This document shows positions 10,336 to 17,250 of a stretch of DNA of 30,455 nt, piece by piece. A program made the position numbers and the translations under genes. The notes beneath the pieces were generated by a model. That model did not search any database. It was not told where the DNA came from and saw only the letters and a program-made list of their open reading frames with translations. The DNA is taken from positions 1 to 30,455 of the forward strand of contig DFGI01000073.1 of the NCBI GenBank assembly GCA_002371705.1, in the 5' to 3' direction. Every line of letters starts with the position of its first letter. Within the stretch, counting starts at the first letter, position 1. The stretch comes from Bacteroidales bacterium UBA3754. Its GTDB lineage: Bacteria > Bacteroidota > Bacteroidia > Bacteroidales > UBA1715.

Positions 10336-10917
10336 TCACAAGCGCTTTAATGCAATTTTCACAATATCCTCAACCGAATGTTGAACAGATTCACGCATAA
10401 TTGCATCGACAACTTTTTCTGCCGCACTTTTTTGGTATCCAAGCATTACCAATGCTGATAACGATTCTATTTTCAAAGTATTGCCTTGACCAACAACTAT
10501 TTTTTCATCGCCTTCGACAAATGAAACCTTATCCTTCAATTCCAGCACAACACGCTGTGCGGTTTTCGCACCTATTCCCTTGATACTCTGAATAGTAGCA
10601 GAATCACCCGATAAAATTGCCGAAGCGAGTTCCGACGGAGTCATTTTCGACAAAATCACCCGCGCCGTATTTGCTCCAATTCCTGATACGGAAATCAGCA
10701 AACGGAACATTGAGCGTTCGTTTTCATCAAAAAAACCATATAAATCGAAGGCATCCTCGCGAATCACTTCGTGAAGCAAAAGCACGCACGAAGTATTTTC
10801 ACGCAATTTTTCGCATGTATTTACAGAAATGTTTATATAAAATCCTAATCCTGATGTTGTTACAACTGCATACGTCGGTGTCAGTTTTTGAACGACGCCC
10901 GAAATTGATTCTAACAT
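10336..10917 (-). CDS. ruvA: Holliday junction branch migration protein RuvA
   Basis: A 193-residue protein of normal RuvA length. The N-terminal OB-fold domain (about 1-63) is followed by two helix-hairpin-helix motifs, SVSGIGANTARVIL near 77-90 and SIKGIGAKTAQRVV near 112-125, which grip DNA backbones, then the flexible linker and the small C-terminal domain (about 148-193) that contacts the RuvB motor. The RuvA tetramer holds four-way junctions and loads RuvB for branch migration in recombinational repair. The ATG at 10917 lies 6 nt after the stop of the pdxA-like gene and the stop lies 22 nt before sprA, so the three genes are probably co-transcribed. No ruvB or ruvC is in the window. Confidence 0.96.
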   Translation of the reverse strand: MLESISGVVQKLTPTYAVVTTSGLGFYINISVNTCEKLRENTSCVLLLHEVIREDAFDLYGFFDENERSMFRLLISVSGIGANTARVILSKMTPSELASAILSGDSATIQSIKGIGAKTAQRVVLELKDKVSFVEGDEKIVVGQGNTLKIESLSALVMLGYQKSAAEKVVDAIMRESVQHSVEDIVKIALKRL

Positions 10918-10923
10918 TGCGTA

Positions 10924-11931
10924 TTATTTGAGTTTATTTTTTACTAATTCAGTATATCTTTCCCGTGTTTCGAGCAAGTCGCAAGCAGCAAAAATAGCCT
11001 GATACAACGGCGTTGCTTCGGAGCATTTTTTCTCAACCTTGTTATAATCAACGTTCATTGCTGGTGAAACGCAGATTTTAGGCATTCCAAGCGAGAAGCA
11101 ATACGATTCGTCGTACGCCATTGCCTTAAACAACGGAACCACCTGTTCGCGGTACATTCCAAGCACGCCGTCGAACTTTTTATACTCCGCTGATTCAAAG
11201 AATTGTTCTGCAAGAATAGGTCCCACAGTCACAAAACCACTTGCCTTTGCCTCTTCAACAGCCTTCGAAATGACATTTGTTTCCTCGTCGCCCATAACAC
11301 CATTCAACGCAAGCACGGCGATTTTTGGTTTCTGCACACCAAAATCCACCTGCAATGAATCGTGTAGAGCAACGATTTTTTGCAAAATTGCATCTTTTGT
11401 GATTGTTTTTGTTATTTGTGAAACAATTTGGTTATTAGATACATAGCAAACTTTCATAGCATCATTTACAAACAACTCCGAATGTTGCGTAGTACCCAAC
11501 GCGTTAGCTAAATATTCCGTATGGTTTTGGAATTCAATGCCCGAAGCCTGCACATTATCTTTATTGACCGGCATAGTAATAAGAATATCAATTTTGCCGT
11601 TTTTCAAATCCTCAACAGCCATATTCAGCGCCTTGATTGCGGCTGTTCCCGCTTCATTGGTTGACATTCCCGCATCCACACGCACATCTTCAGTAAGACA
11701 ATTGATAATATTCGGGCGTTTCGGAGCAGCTTCGTCGGCGGAAGTAATCAAGTTAAAATTAAAATTCTGTAACTCAAGGTCTTTTCTATGATATGCAGCA
11801 ACTTTCGGCGAACCATAAACAATGATAGTTTTCCCATCAAAAATTTTAGGTTCTGCCAAAGCCTTCATTATCACTTCGTATCCTATTCCATTTATATCAC
11901 CATGCGTGATGCCTATTTTTACGTGTCTCAT
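10924..11931 (-). CDS. PdxA-like protein lacking the family metal ligands
   Basis: A 335-residue protein that is full length and plainly a member of the PdxA family (4-hydroxythreonine-4-phosphate dehydrogenase, vitamin B6 synthesis). It keeps the opening GITHGDINGIGYEVI, the substrate-binding NHTEYLA (H137-T138-E139) and the lysine equal to E. coli Lys274 (K269). The three metal-binding histidines known from E. coli PdxA (166, 211, 266) are all gone: the VTNH site reads VSNN (N167), the NPHAG loop is shortened to N-GVMGDEE after N210, and MYHDQG reads MYREQV (R261). Substrate residues Asn283 and Arg292 are replaced by Cys278 and Cys287, and the conserved DHGTAYDIAG segment is absent. The ATG at 11931 is preferred over an upstream TTG. 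Family membership is sure; PdxA activity looks unlikely. It could be a repurposed dehydrogenase, a pseudoenzyme or a decaying gene with an intact frame. It heads the ruvA-sprA operon. Confidence 0.85.
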   Translation of the reverse strand: MRHVKIGITHGDINGIGYEVIMKALAEPKIFDGKTIIVYGSPKVAAYHRKDLELQNFNFNLITSADEAAPKRPNIINCLTEDVRVDAGMSTNEAGTAAIKALNMAVEDLKNGKIDILITMPVNKDNVQASGIEFQNHTEYLANALGTTQHSELFVNDAMKVCYVSNNQIVSQITKTITKDAILQKIVALHDSLQVDFGVQKPKIAVLALNGVMGDEETNVISKAVEEAKASGFVTVGPILAEQFFESAEYKKFDGVLGMYREQVVPLFKAMAYDESYCFSLGMPKICVSPAMNVDYNKVEKKCSEATPLYQAIFAACDLLETRERYTELVKNKLK

Positions 11932-11975
11932 TTGAATCAAATTTACGCAAGCAGTTGCTTTTAAAATCTTGTTTG

Positions 11976-11983
11976 CAAAGATA
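11976..11983 (-). promoter_or_regulatory. Promoter -7 element for the pdxA-like/ruvA/sprA operon
   Basis: On the minus strand this reads TATCTTTG, an exact match to the Bacteroidota -7 consensus TAnnTTTG. It sits in the 106-bp gap between mnmD and the pdxA-like gene and predicts a leader of roughly 35-40 nt before the ATG at 11931. No TTG is seen at the -33 distance, so only half the promoter is supported. A small hairpin (AAGCA/TGCTT, 11949-11960) lies in the predicted leader. Confidence 0.5.
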
Positions 11984-12037
11984 ATTTTTTTAGCTTAAAA
12001 ACACGAAGAAATAGAAAAATTTAGGAGATAGGATATA

Positions 12038-12694
12038 TCACTTTATTCCTCTCAACATTTCGCGTTTGCCAGGAGGACCGTCGGTGCGTTCCACGTGGTA
12101 ACCAACGGACTGCAAGGAACGACGGACGTCGCCTTTAGCGCAATAGGTAGTCAGAACGCCATTATGACTGGTGTGGGCAAATAAATATTCGAAGATTTCC
12201 ATAGTCCACATAGAGGATTGCTTGTTAGGCGCAAACGCATCGAAATATATCACATCCGCCATCGGAATTTGTGGAAAATCGGATATATCGACGTGAATTT
12301 TCCATAATGTAAAAAACGGAGAAATGGAAATCTTTTTATTCCATTCAGCAGAATGAAGCGAAAAAAACAATGTATCACATTTATTTCCACTTAATTGCGG
12401 ATAATTCAACATTTGCCATTCTTCGTTTCCAATAGGATATTTTTCAATTGACACATATAGCGTATTGCGCCGAAGTCGCTCCGCTTCCAGCGCAGTAAGC
12501 AAAGCATTCAACCCAGTTCCAAAACCAACCTCAAACACCACAGGTTGCGAAACTTGCGAAAAATTATATGCTTTAGAAATATAAATATGCCGAGCCTCCT
12601 GCACCGCTCCATTCGTGGAATGATAATGCTCGTCCATTTCGGGGATGTAGATTGTGTGGGAACCGTCGAGCGTTTGTTGCAGAATATGAGTCAT
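12038..12694 (-). CDS. mnmD: tRNA (mnm5s2U34) methyltransferase MnmD-like protein
   Basis: A 218-residue protein of the MnmD (DUF752) family, the SAM-dependent methyltransferase that finishes the 5-methylaminomethyl-2-thiouridine modification at the tRNA wobble position. The N-terminus has the family pattern TLDGSHTIYIPEM...YHSTNGA. The SAM-binding motif I is FEVGFGTGLNALL near residues 54-66, motif IV is IYFDAFAPNKQSSMW near 149-163, and the C-terminus carries PPGKREMLRG. It lacks the FAD-dependent MnmC oxidase domain found fused to it in enterobacteria, as is normal in this phylum. Its ATG is 12 nt after the stop of the leucine-rich-repeat gene, suggesting co-transcription; the functional link to that gene is not obvious. 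Confidence 0.92.
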   Translation of the reverse strand: MTHILQQTLDGSHTIYIPEMDEHYHSTNGAVQEARHIYISKAYNFSQVSQPVVFEVGFGTGLNALLTALEAERLRRNTLYVSIEKYPIGNEEWQMLNYPQLSGNKCDTLFFSLHSAEWNKKISISPFFTLWKIHVDISDFPQIPMADVIYFDAFAPNKQSSMWTMEIFEYLFAHTSHNGVLTTYCAKGDVRRSLQSVGYHVERTDGPPGKREMLRGIK

Positions 12695-12706
12695 TTGTGT
12701 TTCCTA

Positions 12707-14011
12707 TTATTCAGCCGTTTCTGTCTGCTTTCTCGCATAGTTTATGATAATAAGCGGCGAACGACGTTTCAGCGCATCAAGATGCACGGGCGACAGATCT
12801 TCATCAACAATGATTTCCTTCACTTTTTTTGCGGAATAAAATGGGCGAAGGCTTTCCATTGGCGTGAAGCCAACATTTATTTTCGACAAATTCACACACG
12901 TTTCCATTCCGTCAACCGAAGCGATTTGCGTATGCGAGCAATCGAAATCGGTGAGCGACACACAGCCAGCCAGAGCAGAAACATTTGTGACATTTGTGTG
13001 TGAAATATTCAATCGTTTAAGTTTCGACATTGCCGCCAACACCGATACATCAGCCACTTGCGTATAGGAAACATCCAACTTTTCAAGACTGGTGCTAAGT
13101 TCCAAATCAGCTATGGAAGCGACTTGCGTGTGCGCGACATTCAGTTCTTTTATGTTCGCCTTGTTTTTCAAAAAAGCGACATTTTTTGTGGCACTATTCG
13201 ACAAGTCCACTTTTTTCAACTTTGTGGCACGGATTAACATATCATAATTGCTGATGGAATCGCAACCAACAGCATAAAATTCCTGTAAACGCGAAGTGCT
13301 GCTATACAAAAAGCCCAACGATTTCAAATGGTCGCATTCCGACACGTCAACTTTGGTAAACGTGGCTACATCGGAAAAAACATCAAGATTATCGTTGGTT
13401 GCCTGAGGATTATACGAAACATCAAGCGTGGTAAGTTTATTCAGTTTTCCCAGTGCGTCGTAGTTTACAAACGTATGAGTACTGCCCGACAAACACAGTC
13501 GTTTCAACTGTTTCATTTGCGAAAGAAATTCGAGCGAAGCCAATGGCGACTTATCGAACGTAACCGATTCGAGCACACTCAACCCCAACAACAATTCATA
13601 GTCTTTAATGTTTGTAGCAACCACCACAAGTTCCTTCAACGAATCGAGTTCGGCAACGGGTGCCAACGAAATTGGTTCATCATCGGCACAATTTTTCAAT
13701 TGCAGAAACTCAATGTTCTTCACTTTTTTCAGCGACGACAAGTCGGTGATTTCACCGCTGGAATGTTCAATGCTTAATTTCAGCATCCACTTGAATTTGG
13801 AACAAATGTTATCAAAATCGGTTTGAGAAATGCCCTCGCCCACCTGCACCAAACGATTTTCAATATTGGGAATCTTATTGATTTCCGCCAACACCGACGC
13901 ACTTGCATCGTATATGCGCAATCCCCTTGTTGACAACGAATATCCATTATATTGCGCCACAAGTTGCAACGAAACAATTACAGACAACAAGAAGCCGACA
14001 AGTTTTTTCAC
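12707..14011 (-). CDS. Exported leucine-rich-repeat protein
   Basis: A 434-residue protein with an N-terminal signal peptide (MKKLVGFLLSVIVSLQLVA) and, from about residue 85 to 410, some fourteen repeats of about 22 residues of the form LxxLDVSxTQVADVSxLAxM, as in internalin-type leucine-rich repeats, which build a curved solenoid used for protein or glycan binding. Region 20-80 is a non-repeat cap, and the last 20 residues are basic. No lipobox, membrane anchor or clear type IX sorting domain is seen, so a periplasmic or loosely surface-bound place is likely. There is no ATG for this frame: GTG at 14011 gives the signal peptide, and TTG at 14017 is the only other choice before an upstream stop. 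It lies 29 nt after the DUF1573 gene. The binding partner is unknown. Confidence 0.85.
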   Translation of the reverse strand: MKKLVGFLLSVIVSLQLVAQYNGYSLSTRGLRIYDASASVLAEINKIPNIENRLVQVGEGISQTDFDNICSKFKWMLKLSIEHSSGEITDLSSLKKVKNIEFLQLKNCADDEPISLAPVAELDSLKELVVVATNIKDYELLLGLSVLESVTFDKSPLASLEFLSQMKQLKRLCLSGSTHTFVNYDALGKLNKLTTLDVSYNPQATNDNLDVFSDVATFTKVDVSECDHLKSLGFLYSSTSRLQEFYAVGCDSISNYDMLIRATKLKKVDLSNSATKNVAFLKNKANIKELNVAHTQVASIADLELSTSLEKLDVSYTQVADVSVLAAMSKLKRLNISHTNVTNVSALAGCVSLTDFDCSHTQIASVDGMETCVNLSKINVGFTPMESLRPFYSAKKVKEIIVDEDLSPVHLDALKRRSPLIIINYARKQTETAE

Positions 14012-14040
14012 AGGCAAGAAATTACAAATTAATTATTCTA

Positions 14041-15132
14041 TCAATCCGTATTGTCCTTAACATTTCCTTCGATAAACACGCGTGTTTCCGAATTTTCAGG
14101 GTCGTTGGAGATGATAATCACAGCCTGACGAACGTGGCCGTGTTTGTTTGTCGTGTTCAGCGTAACGTTCACATATCCGTCTTCGCCTTTTGCGTAGCTC
14201 ATTTTTTCCATTGAACCAGCCGTACAACCGCACGTAGTCTTTATCTTACGGATTTCGAGAGTTGATTTTCCTTTATTTGTGAAATGGAATTTGCATGCTA
14301 CCTGTTCACCTCGTTTCACAGTGTCGAAATTGAACACATCGGTGTCGAACTTGATTTTTGGAGCATTCTTCAGTTGCTCTTTGGTAAGATTTGAGAAATC
14401 CTCAGTTATCGTTCCCGAAATAGAAAGTTTCATCTTGTAATTCACCTTTTTACCTTGGAAACCAAGATACAATCTATCGTAGATAGTGCCCCACTCCTTG
14501 CGCAATTCCGAATTGAAAGAAACAACCATAAGCGCGGTGGAGTTCGGCTGAATCACTTCAGGAAACATTTGTACTGTCAAATAATTCGGCACATTCGGAA
14601 AAATAAGCGAAATCGCCGTATCCTGTGGATTATACACAACAATCGTATCTGTCACAGTTTCAGGATAATTGATAGTTCCATACGAAATTCGAAGTCTGTC
14701 CATACGCACCAAATCGAACGTGCTTGGGTACATTTGTATAATGGTAGAATCAATGTCCTTCACCGTTCCTGTAAGTTTCAGCGTGATTTTTCCCAGCATT
14801 TTGTCGGTGGTGAACACATCAATGTATTCCGTGAAAATAGACGAATATCCAGCAGAATTAAATGTAACGTTCAACGACGAGCGGATTCCCTGACGAAGCG
14901 TGTCGCGGGTCAATTCGCAAGTAACCGACTTCGATGACGGAACGACCTTGGTTATCACAATTTCCTCGGTTCCACGGTTGGTACAGCTAAACAACGCCCG
15001 TGTGTCAATCGTATTGGTTGGGAGAATTCCGTAATCATATTCAATCTTATCGAACGACAAATACTGCGCATTAGCTTGCATCACAAACAAAAGCGCCACG
15101 CACAACGAAGCAACATATCCTAATTTTTTCAT
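14041..15132 (-). CDS. Exported DUF1573-domain protein with Ig-like beta domains
   Basis: A 363-residue protein with a signal peptide (about 1-22, ending MQANAQ). It consists of tandem Ig-like beta-sandwich domains. The first (about 25-125) opens with FDKIEYDYGIL, and the last (about 255-355) is a standard DUF1573 domain: FNFDTVKRGEQVACKFHFTNKG, then TTCGCT with the typical Cys-x-Cys, and an end strand before VFIEGNVK. Such domains are very common in Bacteroidota exported proteins and their role is not known; they resemble ASH/MSP-type scaffold domains. The gene starts at the ATG at 15132, has an exact -7 element just upstream, and probably leads the operon with the leucine-rich-repeat protein and mnmD. 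Confidence 0.85.
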   Translation of the reverse strand: MKKLGYVASLCVALLFVMQANAQYLSFDKIEYDYGILPTNTIDTRALFSCTNRGTEEIVITKVVPSSKSVTCELTRDTLRQGIRSSLNVTFNSAGYSSIFTEYIDVFTTDKMLGKITLKLTGTVKDIDSTIIQMYPSTFDLVRMDRLRISYGTINYPETVTDTIVVYNPQDTAISLIFPNVPNYLTVQMFPEVIQPNSTALMVVSFNSELRKEWGTIYDRLYLGFQGKKVNYKMKLSISGTITEDFSNLTKEQLKNAPKIKFDTDVFNFDTVKRGEQVACKFHFTNKGKSTLEIRKIKTTCGCTAGSMEKMSYAKGEDGYVNVTLNTTNKHGHVRQAVIIISNDPENSETRVFIEGNVKDNTD

Positions 15133-15150
15133 CTCGCTTTAATTTTTCTA

Positions 15151-15158
15151 CAAAGTTA
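15151..15158 (-). promoter_or_regulatory. Promoter -7 element for the DUF1573 gene
   Basis: The minus strand reads TAACTTTG, an exact TAnnTTTG match, 18 nt before the ATG at 15132. It predicts a leader of about 14 nt. No TTG is present at the -33 distance. Confidence 0.5.
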
Positions 15159-15183
15159 CACGTTTTTCCATAGATTATTCGTC

Positions 15184-15221
15184 ATTTTTAATGTTTTTGA
15201 TTTTTACAAGACATTAAAAAT
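15184..15221. repeat. 11-bp AT-rich inverted repeat in the divergent DUF1573/GT2 gap
   Basis: ATTTTTAATGT (15184-15194) and its perfect reverse complement ACATTAAAAAT (15211-15221) are separated by 16 nt. It sits midway between two divergent genes. It might be an operator for a dimeric regulator or a weak hairpin. AT-only arms are easier to get by chance in AT-rich DNA. Confidence 0.5.
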
Positions 15222-15260
15222 TACGCATTACGCATTGCACATTCTACATTATAAATTACT
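15212..15260. repeat. Heptamer array, seven units, (A/C)ATTACG-like
   Basis: Seven successive 7-bp units start at 15212, 15219, 15226, 15233, 15240, 15247 and 15254: CATTAAA, AATTACG, CATTACG, CATTGCA, CATTCTA, CATTATA, AATTACT. All begin with A or C followed by ATT. The register is exact with no slips. The array ends inside the GT2 promoter -7 element. Confidence 0.8.
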
Positions 15261-15264
15261 TTTG
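15235..15264 (+). promoter_or_regulatory. Full consensus promoter (-33 and -7) for the GT2 gene
   Basis: TTG at 15235-15237 and TACTTTTG at 15257-15264 are separated by exactly 19 bp, fitting the Bacteroidota primary sigma consensus (TTG about -33, TAnnTTTG about -7). The predicted transcription start is about base 15269, which is the A of the GT2 ATG, so the message would have little or no leader. Both elements lie within the heptamer array. Confidence 0.65.
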
Positions 15265-15268
15265 TCGT

Positions 15269-16261
15269 ATGGAAATTGCAGTTACAATATTAAATTGGAA
15301 CGGAAAATCGTGGTTGGAGAAATTTCTCAGCAACGTGGTTGTGAATTCACCCGAAGCCACTGTGTATGTGATTGACAACGCCTCAACCGACGACAGTATT
15401 CCGTTTGTACAATTAAATTTCCCTCAAGTTCCTATTATTCAATTAGATAAAAACTATGGTTTTGCCGAAGGCTACAATCAAGGTTTGGCGCACATTGAAG
15501 CGGATTATTTTGTACTGCTCAACTCCGATGTGGAAGTCACACCAAAATGGATTACACCAATCATCGAAAAAATGGAGGCGAATCCCCGCCTTGCCGTTTG
15601 TATGCCAAAACTGAAATCATTCCACAATCCCGATTTTTTTGAATATGCAGGCGCAGCGGGCGGTTTTATTGACAAATACGGTTATCCGTTTTGTCATGGT
15701 CGGCTGTTCGACTCGATTGAAAAAGACGAAGGACAATACGACAACGATTGCGAAATTTTTTGGGCATCAGGAGCGGCATTATTCGTTAAAGCAAACATAT
15801 ACAAAGAATTAGGAGGGCTTGACAAAGATTTCTTTGCCCACATGGAAGAAATTGACTTTTGTTGGCGTGTGAAAAACGCAGGATATTCCATACAATACAT
15901 ACACAATTCTGAAGTTTTCCACGTTGGCGGAGGTTCGTTGCCGAAAGAAAATCCGTTCAAAACCTTTTTGAATTTCCGCAACAATTTGTTTATGCTCCAT
16001 AAAAACCTACCCGATGACTGTTATAAAACCATCATTTTCAAACGTCGTCTGCTTGATGCCGTTTCGTGGCTGAATTTTATGGTTCATCTCGATTTCAAAA
16101 ATGCAAAAGAAATTATTCATGCACACAAAGAATACCGTCGTGCAATTTCCACATTAAACGAAAAACGGAAGCAAATTCCATCCAAGAGAATCCATCCTGA
16201 AATGTATTCTAAATCAATTGTTTGGGCATTTTTCGTCGCGCACAAAAAACGAATATCTTGA
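15269..16261 (+). CDS. Family 2 glycosyltransferase (rhamnosyltransferase-like)
   Basis: A 330-residue GT-A fold glycosyltransferase of family GT2, close in layout to WbbL/rhamnosyltransferase-type enzymes that build O-antigen or other surface polysaccharides on the cytoplasmic face. Visible motifs are VTILNWNG (5-12), YVIDNASTDDS (33-43) for nucleotide binding, GFAEGYNQG (64-72), the metal-binding LNSDVEV (84-90), an ASGAALF segment (166-172), and the catalytic MEEIDFCWR (192-200) acceptor-side motif. There is no membrane anchor. The ATG at 15269 is fixed by the conserved N-terminal motif 4 residues later. No other surface-polysaccharide genes are adjacent, so it looks like an orphan. Its 3' end overlaps the 3' end of galM on the other strand by 48 bp. 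The acceptor and donor sugars are not predictable. Confidence 0.93.
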   Translation: MEIAVTILNWNGKSWLEKFLSNVVVNSPEATVYVIDNASTDDSIPFVQLNFPQVPIIQLDKNYGFAEGYNQGLAHIEADYFVLLNSDVEVTPKWITPIIEKMEANPRLAVCMPKLKSFHNPDFFEYAGAAGGFIDKYGYPFCHGRLFDSIEKDEGQYDNDCEIFWASGAALFVKANIYKELGGLDKDFFAHMEEIDFCWRVKNAGYSIQYIHNSEVFHVGGGSLPKENPFKTFLNFRNNLFMLHKNLPDDCYKTIIFKRRLLDAVSWLNFMVHLDFKNAKEIIHAHKEYRRAISTLNEKRKQIPSKRIHPEMYSKSIVWAFFVAHKKRIS

Positions 16262-17248
16262 CTCGGAAGTATATTCCTGACCTGCATACAAAATCACCGA
16301 TGGAAAATTCTTATGATGCACAGAATCGGGGAAATGCTGTGGTTCAAAAGCTATTGCAGCATGTGGTTTCGTGCGCAAAAAATTTCCAGAATAAATCTGC
16401 ACACCTGGCTCGCCCGTTGTTATTTCCAATATTCTGCCGCTTTTGGGATCTTCGTAACGTACAACAGAGTCCTTTGATGTTGGAACTACAAAACAATGGT
16501 CAATTCCTTTTGTAAGAGCAACTTGCGCATCAGATTCATCAAAACCTTTGCTAATTTCTTTTGAATTACGAAAATCCAATGCCGTGCCATCCACATCCAT
16601 AAAATCGCCAACGGGACACTTTTGCTCATTCAGTCGGAGAAAATAATTTGTTTTCACTTGCAGTAAATGATTTTCCACCGTGGCATCAGCGCCAGCTGAC
16701 AAATTAAAATACGTATGGTTCGTAAGATTCACCACCGTTTTTTTATTGCACACAGCATTGTAGCGAATCAGCAATTCATTCGCATCAGTCAATATATAAA
16801 GGACTTCCATGTTTAATTTACCCGGATAACCTTCTTCCCCATCAAGACTTGATGCAGTCAAGCGAAGCGCATTACCTTCGCGGACGCGTTTTTCCTGAAT
16901 ATGCCACCACTTTGTGTTGAAGCCCCTTTTCCCGCCATGAAGCGAATTTGAGCCATCGTTTTTGTTCAAATTAAATTGTTTTCCGTCCAACAAAAACTGA
17001 GCGCCAGAAATTCTGCCGACACAGCGGCCCACCAATGCTCCAACATAATCAGTATCAGCAAGATATTGTTCCAATGAATCATATGAAAGCACCACATTTC
17101 CAAACGTTCCGTTAGCATCGGGAACCATAATCGAAGTAATAATTCCACCATAATTCATTGCCGATAGCGACATTCCATTTTTATTTGTCACAGTAAAAAT
17201 GCTAACTTCCTTACCATTAGGCAATTGCCCGAAAATTTTTGCAGACAT
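16214..17248 (-). CDS. galM: Aldose 1-epimerase (galactose mutarotase)
   Basis: A 344-residue galactose mutarotase, which interconverts alpha and beta anomers of galactose or other aldoses so that galactokinase can act. Conserved residues match characterised GalM: R80 in GRCVGRISG, H104 in NSLHGG, H178 in NLTNHTYFNL, D250 in GIDHCF and the catalytic base E302 in AFEPQHFPDS. No signal peptide is seen from the ATG at 17248, so it is cytoplasmic; an upstream TTG/GTG-type extension into the transporter gene is not needed. It begins 2 nt after the symporter stop, a strong sign of one operon for galactose uptake and anomer conversion. About 14 residues after the usual end of the family (RYSFFV) lie in the region shared with the convergent GT2 gene. 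Confidence 0.95.
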   Translation of the reverse strand: MSAKIFGQLPNGKEVSIFTVTNKNGMSLSAMNYGGIITSIMVPDANGTFGNVVLSYDSLEQYLADTDYVGALVGRCVGRISGAQFLLDGKQFNLNKNDGSNSLHGGKRGFNTKWWHIQEKRVREGNALRLTASSLDGEEGYPGKLNMEVLYILTDANELLIRYNAVCNKKTVVNLTNHTYFNLSAGADATVENHLLQVKTNYFLRLNEQKCPVGDFMDVDGTALDFRNSKEISKGFDESDAQVALTKGIDHCFVVPTSKDSVVRYEDPKSGRILEITTGEPGVQIYSGNFLRTKPHAAIAFEPQHFPDSVHHKNFPSVILYAGQEYTSESRYSFFVRDEKCPNN

Positions 17249-17250
17249 GT

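Noticed and set aside
11932..11940. TTG start three codons upstream for the pdxA-like gene
   Set aside because: The ATG at 11931 is closer to the family start and needs no rare initiation codon.
11949..11960. Small hairpin AAGCA/TGCTT in the leader of the pdxA-like gene as a riboswitch or attenuator
   Set aside because: Five base pairs with a 2-base loop is too weak, and there is no conserved riboswitch core or T-run.
15212..15260. Heptamer array considered as a CRISPR array
   Set aside because: The units are 7 bp and contiguous, with no spacers, and no cas genes are nearby.
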